Below are positions 61,650-64,000 of a stretch of 64,000 nt of DNA, one piece after another. Every line of letters starts with the position of its first letter. Position 1 is the stretch's first letter. Where the stretch lies: NCBI RefSeq assembly GCF_014699075.1, contig NZ_JACXAB010000013.1, forward strand, positions 40,866-104,865. The letters run 5' to 3'. The translations under genes and the position numbers were made by a program. Below the pieces are notes generated by a model. That model had not been told where the DNA came from. It searched no databases and saw only the letters and a list, made by a program, of their open reading frames with translations. The DNA is from Microvirga sp. (GTDB lineage Bacteria > Pseudomonadota > Alphaproteobacteria > Rhizobiales > Beijerinckiaceae).

Positions 61650-62116
61650 CTGCGTCACTTCACCCGGCGGCCCCCCATCACCTGCCGATGTTCATCACCG
61701 AGCCCGGTGCGAGCGACATTCTCATGATCGTCATGGCGGTGTTTCTGGTGATCGCCGTGCTGGCGTTCGGCATCCTGTTCCTGCGCCTGCACACCCTACC
61801 CGAGCGAATGGCGCACAAGAGCCATAAATTGCAGTTCGAGATTGTCGCTGTGCTGGGCCTGCTGGCGCTTTTCACGCACATGCACATCTTCTGGGTGGCA
61901 GGGTTACTGCTCGCCCTGATCGACATTCCCGACTTTGGAACCCCGCTCCGCAGGATCGCGGGATCACTTGAGAGGATCGCCGGCATCGCCCCTGGCAAAG
62001 GCGCCGAGAAGGTGCCGGATGAAACCAGTGCTGGCGTTGTGCCGGACGAAGCTACGGCCGACGTGCCGAAGACCATCCCTCTGCCCCGGATGCCAAAGGA
62101 GCGAACCCATGCTTGA
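61646..62116 (+). CDS. Hypothetical membrane protein
   Basis: This 156-residue protein has two membrane helices (ILMIVMAVFLVIAVLAFGILFL and FEIVAVLGLLALFTHMHIFWVAGLLLALID) and a charged C-terminal tail. It overlaps the HlyD-family gene by 8 nt. A small inner-membrane partner of that protein is a fair guess. Confidence 0.72.
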   Translation: MTASLHPAAPHHLPMFITEPGASDILMIVMAVFLVIAVLAFGILFLRLHTLPERMAHKSHKLQFEIVAVLGLLALFTHMHIFWVAGLLLALIDIPDFGTPLRRIAGSLERIAGIAPGKGAEKVPDETSAGVVPDEATADVPKTIPLPRMPKERTHA

Positions 62117-63344
62117 GCTTCTTCTCTGTTCGCTGCTGACGATCCTTCCCGACTATCTCTACCGCCGGTACGCCCAGGGCAAGCGCTTCGGCAAGGAGAT
62201 CACGCTCTTCTCGGTCTGGTTCGAGTTGCGGTGGGGCATCATCGCCTGCCTTATGCTGACCGTGGGTCTCATCACGGTGATCTTCTACAATCACCCGGCG
62301 ACGACAAACGTGACGGCAATGTTCAGGACTGTTCCAATCCTTCCCGAAACCAATGGGCGTGTCGCCGAGGTCTATGTTGACGGTGTGAGCGGCGGGATTA
62401 CACAAGGCGCGCCGATCTTCCGGCTCGACAGCTCGAAGCAGGAGGCAGCCGCCGAGACGGCTCGCCGAAAGATCGCCGAGAGCAATGCGGCAATGGTGGT
62501 CGCGCGGGCTGCCATCTTGGAGGCCGAAGGCAAGATCGTGGAGGCCAGGAGTTCCTATCAGCAGGCGGTGGATGAGCTCGAAACCAAACAGGAGATCTTT
62601 CGGCGCAATCCGGGCGCCGTCGCCACGCGGGACATCGAGAAACTCAAAGTCGCCGTGGAGGGCCGCCAAGGCACCATTGATGCTGCCACTGCGGCCAAAC
62701 AGGCAGCCGAAATGCAGATATCCGCACTCCTCCCGGCCCAAAGGGCCAGCGCCGAGGCGGAATTGGCCCAGGCACAAGTGGATCTGGACAAGACGATCGT
62801 TCGGGCCGGCGTAGCCGGTCGGGTCGAGCAGTTCACGCTGCGGGTCGGCGACATTGTCAACCCGCTGATGCGCCCGGCCGGGATCCTGATCCCGGAGGGT
62901 GCCGGACAGGGACGCCTGCAAGCCGGCTTTCCGCAAGTCGAGGCGCAGATCATGAAAGTCGGCATGGCAGCCGAGGTCACCTGCGCCTCAAAGCCCTGGA
63001 CGGTCATTCCGATGGTGGTGACCGGGATACAGGACTACATCGCCGCTGGCCAGTTCCGCGGAGGCGAGCAACTGGTCGATGCACAGCAAGTGACGCGCCC
63101 GGGAACCATCCTGGTGTTCCTGGAGCCTCTCTACGAGGGCGGGCTCGCAGGTGTTGCGCCTGGGAGCAGCTGCATCGCCAATGCCTATACCAGCAACCAC
63201 GACCTGATCGCCTCGGGCCAAGTCGGCACTCTGAAGGGGCTGGTTCTTCATGGGGTGGATGCTGTCGGGCTCGTGCACGCCATGCTTCTGCGAATCCAGG
63301 CGCTGCTGTATCCTATCCAGACCCTCGTGCTCGGCGGGCACTGA
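62109..63344 (+). CDS. HlyD-family membrane-fusion protein
   Basis: This 411-residue protein has an N-terminal region DYLYRRYAQGKRFGKEITLF, a membrane helix, biotinyl-lipoyl-like strands (PILPETNGRVAEVYVDGVSGGITQGAPIFRLD), a long coiled coil (about residues 115-225) and the return strand VDLDKTIVRAGVAGRVEQFTLRVGD. It bridges the inner membrane in tripartite or YibH-like systems, but no exporter ATPase or TolC lies next to it. The start at 62109 follows AAAGGAG. Confidence 0.88.
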   Translation: MLELLLCSLLTILPDYLYRRYAQGKRFGKEITLFSVWFELRWGIIACLMLTVGLITVIFYNHPATTNVTAMFRTVPILPETNGRVAEVYVDGVSGGITQGAPIFRLDSSKQEAAAETARRKIAESNAAMVVARAAILEAEGKIVEARSSYQQAVDELETKQEIFRRNPGAVATRDIEKLKVAVEGRQGTIDAATAAKQAAEMQISALLPAQRASAEAELAQAQVDLDKTIVRAGVAGRVEQFTLRVGDIVNPLMRPAGILIPEGAGQGRLQAGFPQVEAQIMKVGMAAEVTCASKPWTVIPMVVTGIQDYIAAGQFRGGEQLVDAQQVTRPGTILVFLEPLYEGGLAGVAPGSSCIANAYTSNHDLIASGQVGTLKGLVLHGVDAVGLVHAMLLRIQALLYPIQTLVLGGH

Positions 63345-63357
63345 CATCAGGATCAGA

Positions 63358-63378
63358 CGGCGGATTTCGTATCCGCCG
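63358..63378. terminator. Hairpin after the HlyD-family gene
   Basis: CGGCGGAT (63358-63365) pairs with ATCCGCCG (63371-63378), an 8-bp stem with TTCGT loop. No T tract follows, so termination is uncertain. Confidence 0.35.
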
Positions 63379-63443
63379 CTCGGGGGAGGGGACGGTGCGT
63401 CCCTTCCAGTCTGAAGACGAATTCTTCCAGAGGAGGATGATCC

Positions 63444-63770
63444 ATGGCCACCATGTCGAAGAGTTCAGGAACGACCGACACGCTACGGAGCGGTGCCGGA
63501 TTCGCCTTGTCAGGCGATAGCAGCCGCGCCCTGGCAAATGCCACGGAAACGTGGCTCACCGCAGCCACCGAAGGTCAGCGCGAGATGATGAGCTTCGTGT
63601 CCATGCGCCTTGAGAAGGACGCCGAGACGACCCGCGCGATGGTGGGATGCAAGAACCTCGCGGATGTGACGACCATCCAATCCCGCTGGATCGAGGAAAC
63701 CCTCCGCGACTACAATTCCGAGATGGCCAAGCTGATGACCATCTACACTAGAGCATCGGACCGGAACTAG
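63444..63770 (+). CDS. Phasin-like small protein
   Basis: This 108-residue, mostly helical, amphipathic protein has ANATETWLTAATEGQREMMSFVSMRLEKDAETTRAMVGCKNLADVTTIQSRW split across residues about 30-80, the heptad-like pattern of phasins that coat PHA granules. The typical phasin NPAE-type core is not seen clearly, so the call is by length and helix pattern. A strong GAGGAGG site precedes the start. A link to the PhaC-like gene upstream is plausible. Confidence 0.7.
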   Translation: MATMSKSSGTTDTLRSGAGFALSGDSSRALANATETWLTAATEGQREMMSFVSMRLEKDAETTRAMVGCKNLADVTTIQSRWIEETLRDYNSEMAKLMTIYTRASDRN

Positions 63771-63831
63771 GACTCTACGGCTTCTGCGCGGGCTGGAGTT
63801 GTGATTCACTGCCTGGAACGGGAGGTGGATC

Positions 63832-64000
63832 ATGGGTCATTGCTATTCTCTCGATCTTCGGGTGCGGGTGGCTGACTTTGTCGAGGCAGGCCATTCCTGT
63901 CGGGCAGCCGCCGAGCACTTTGCCGTCAGCGAGAGCTTCGCCATCAAGCTGGTGCGGCGAACGCGGGACACCGGCTCGCCGGCACCAGCCCGCCAAGGCC
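63832..64000 (+). mobile_element. IS630-type transposase gene, N-terminal part (cut by window end)
   Basis: The frame encodes MGHCYSLDLRVRVADFVEAG, then HSCRAAAEHFAVSESFAIKLVRRTRDTGS, the N-terminal helix-turn-helix common to IS630-family transposases. The frame is open to the last base. The GGGAGGTGGATC site before the ATG supports translation. The terminal inverted repeat could not be fixed without the right end. Confidence 0.8.

Overview
The window is about 64 kb of a high-GC alphaproteobacterial chromosome. The best guess is Hyphomicrobiales, perhaps Methylobacteriaceae such as Microvirga. This is inferred from the Porin_2-type porin, PHA-linked proteins, dispersed palindromic intergenic repeats and base composition; no rRNA or complete tRNA is present to confirm it. 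Coding is dense with many ATGA overlaps. No CRISPR array, prophage or rRNA operon was seen.

Region by region: (1) 1-12.6 kb is general metabolism and sensing. It holds the C-terminal part of a FadB/FadJ-type beta-oxidation enzyme, DinB, thioesterase, HCCA isomerase and racemase genes, a large SSS-domain hybrid histidine kinase, a LysR/DoxX/VOC group, mscL, an aminotransferase and an AbrB-type membrane protein. (2) 12.6-20.1 kb is a catabolic cluster: RpiR regulator, N-formylglutamate amidohydrolase family protein, ethanolamine-type permease, glutamine-synthetase-like ligase, aldehyde dehydrogenase and iron alcohol dehydrogenase. It is best read as uptake, gamma-glutamylation and oxidation of ethanolamine or a similar amino-alcohol. 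(3) 20.2-21.3 kb is a divergent HxlR regulator and flavin reductase pair. (4) 21.3-27.4 kb is a five-gene minus-strand set: inositol-monophosphatase-like phosphatase, binding protein, fused permease, ATPase and HAD phosphatase. It resembles the AfuABC sugar-phosphate importer more than an iron importer. (5) 27.6-35.1 kb is mixed housekeeping: Nudix, zinc alcohol dehydrogenase, DUF488, MOSC, ABC exporter, free Met-sulfoxide reductase, FAD oxidase and a 39-residue membrane protein. (6) 35.2-39.6 kb is an AT-richer accessory patch with an RTX metalloprotease, an orphan gene, a tRNA-3'-end-like scar and a porin.

(7) 39.7-63.8 kb is the most unusual part. A Tat-signal L-serine deaminase, PflB, PflA and an AspT-type antiporter form one minus-strand operon. 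A BASS transporter and PPK2 form another. On the plus strand are an AraC regulator, a DUF2092 protein/small secreted protein/MscS set, a DNA-binding-domain-only AraC paralogue, and a phosphotransacetylase, acetate kinase, hypothetical, DUF3141 (PhaC-like) and FabI-type reductase set. Envelope proteins, a HlyD protein and a phasin-like protein follow. Together they could carry serine to pyruvate, acetyl-CoA plus formate, acetyl-P and acetate with ATP, and tie in polyphosphate and polyester storage.

Five upstream regions in this block share one operator, GTCAA-N6-GTCY-N6-GTCAAGC, in the same orientation as the gene served. In four of them a plausible -10 hexamer lies 19-20 nt downstream. This suggests a single AraC-controlled regulon for energy conservation under low oxygen, and it is the main candidate for an undescribed system. 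The window ends inside an IS630-type transposase gene.
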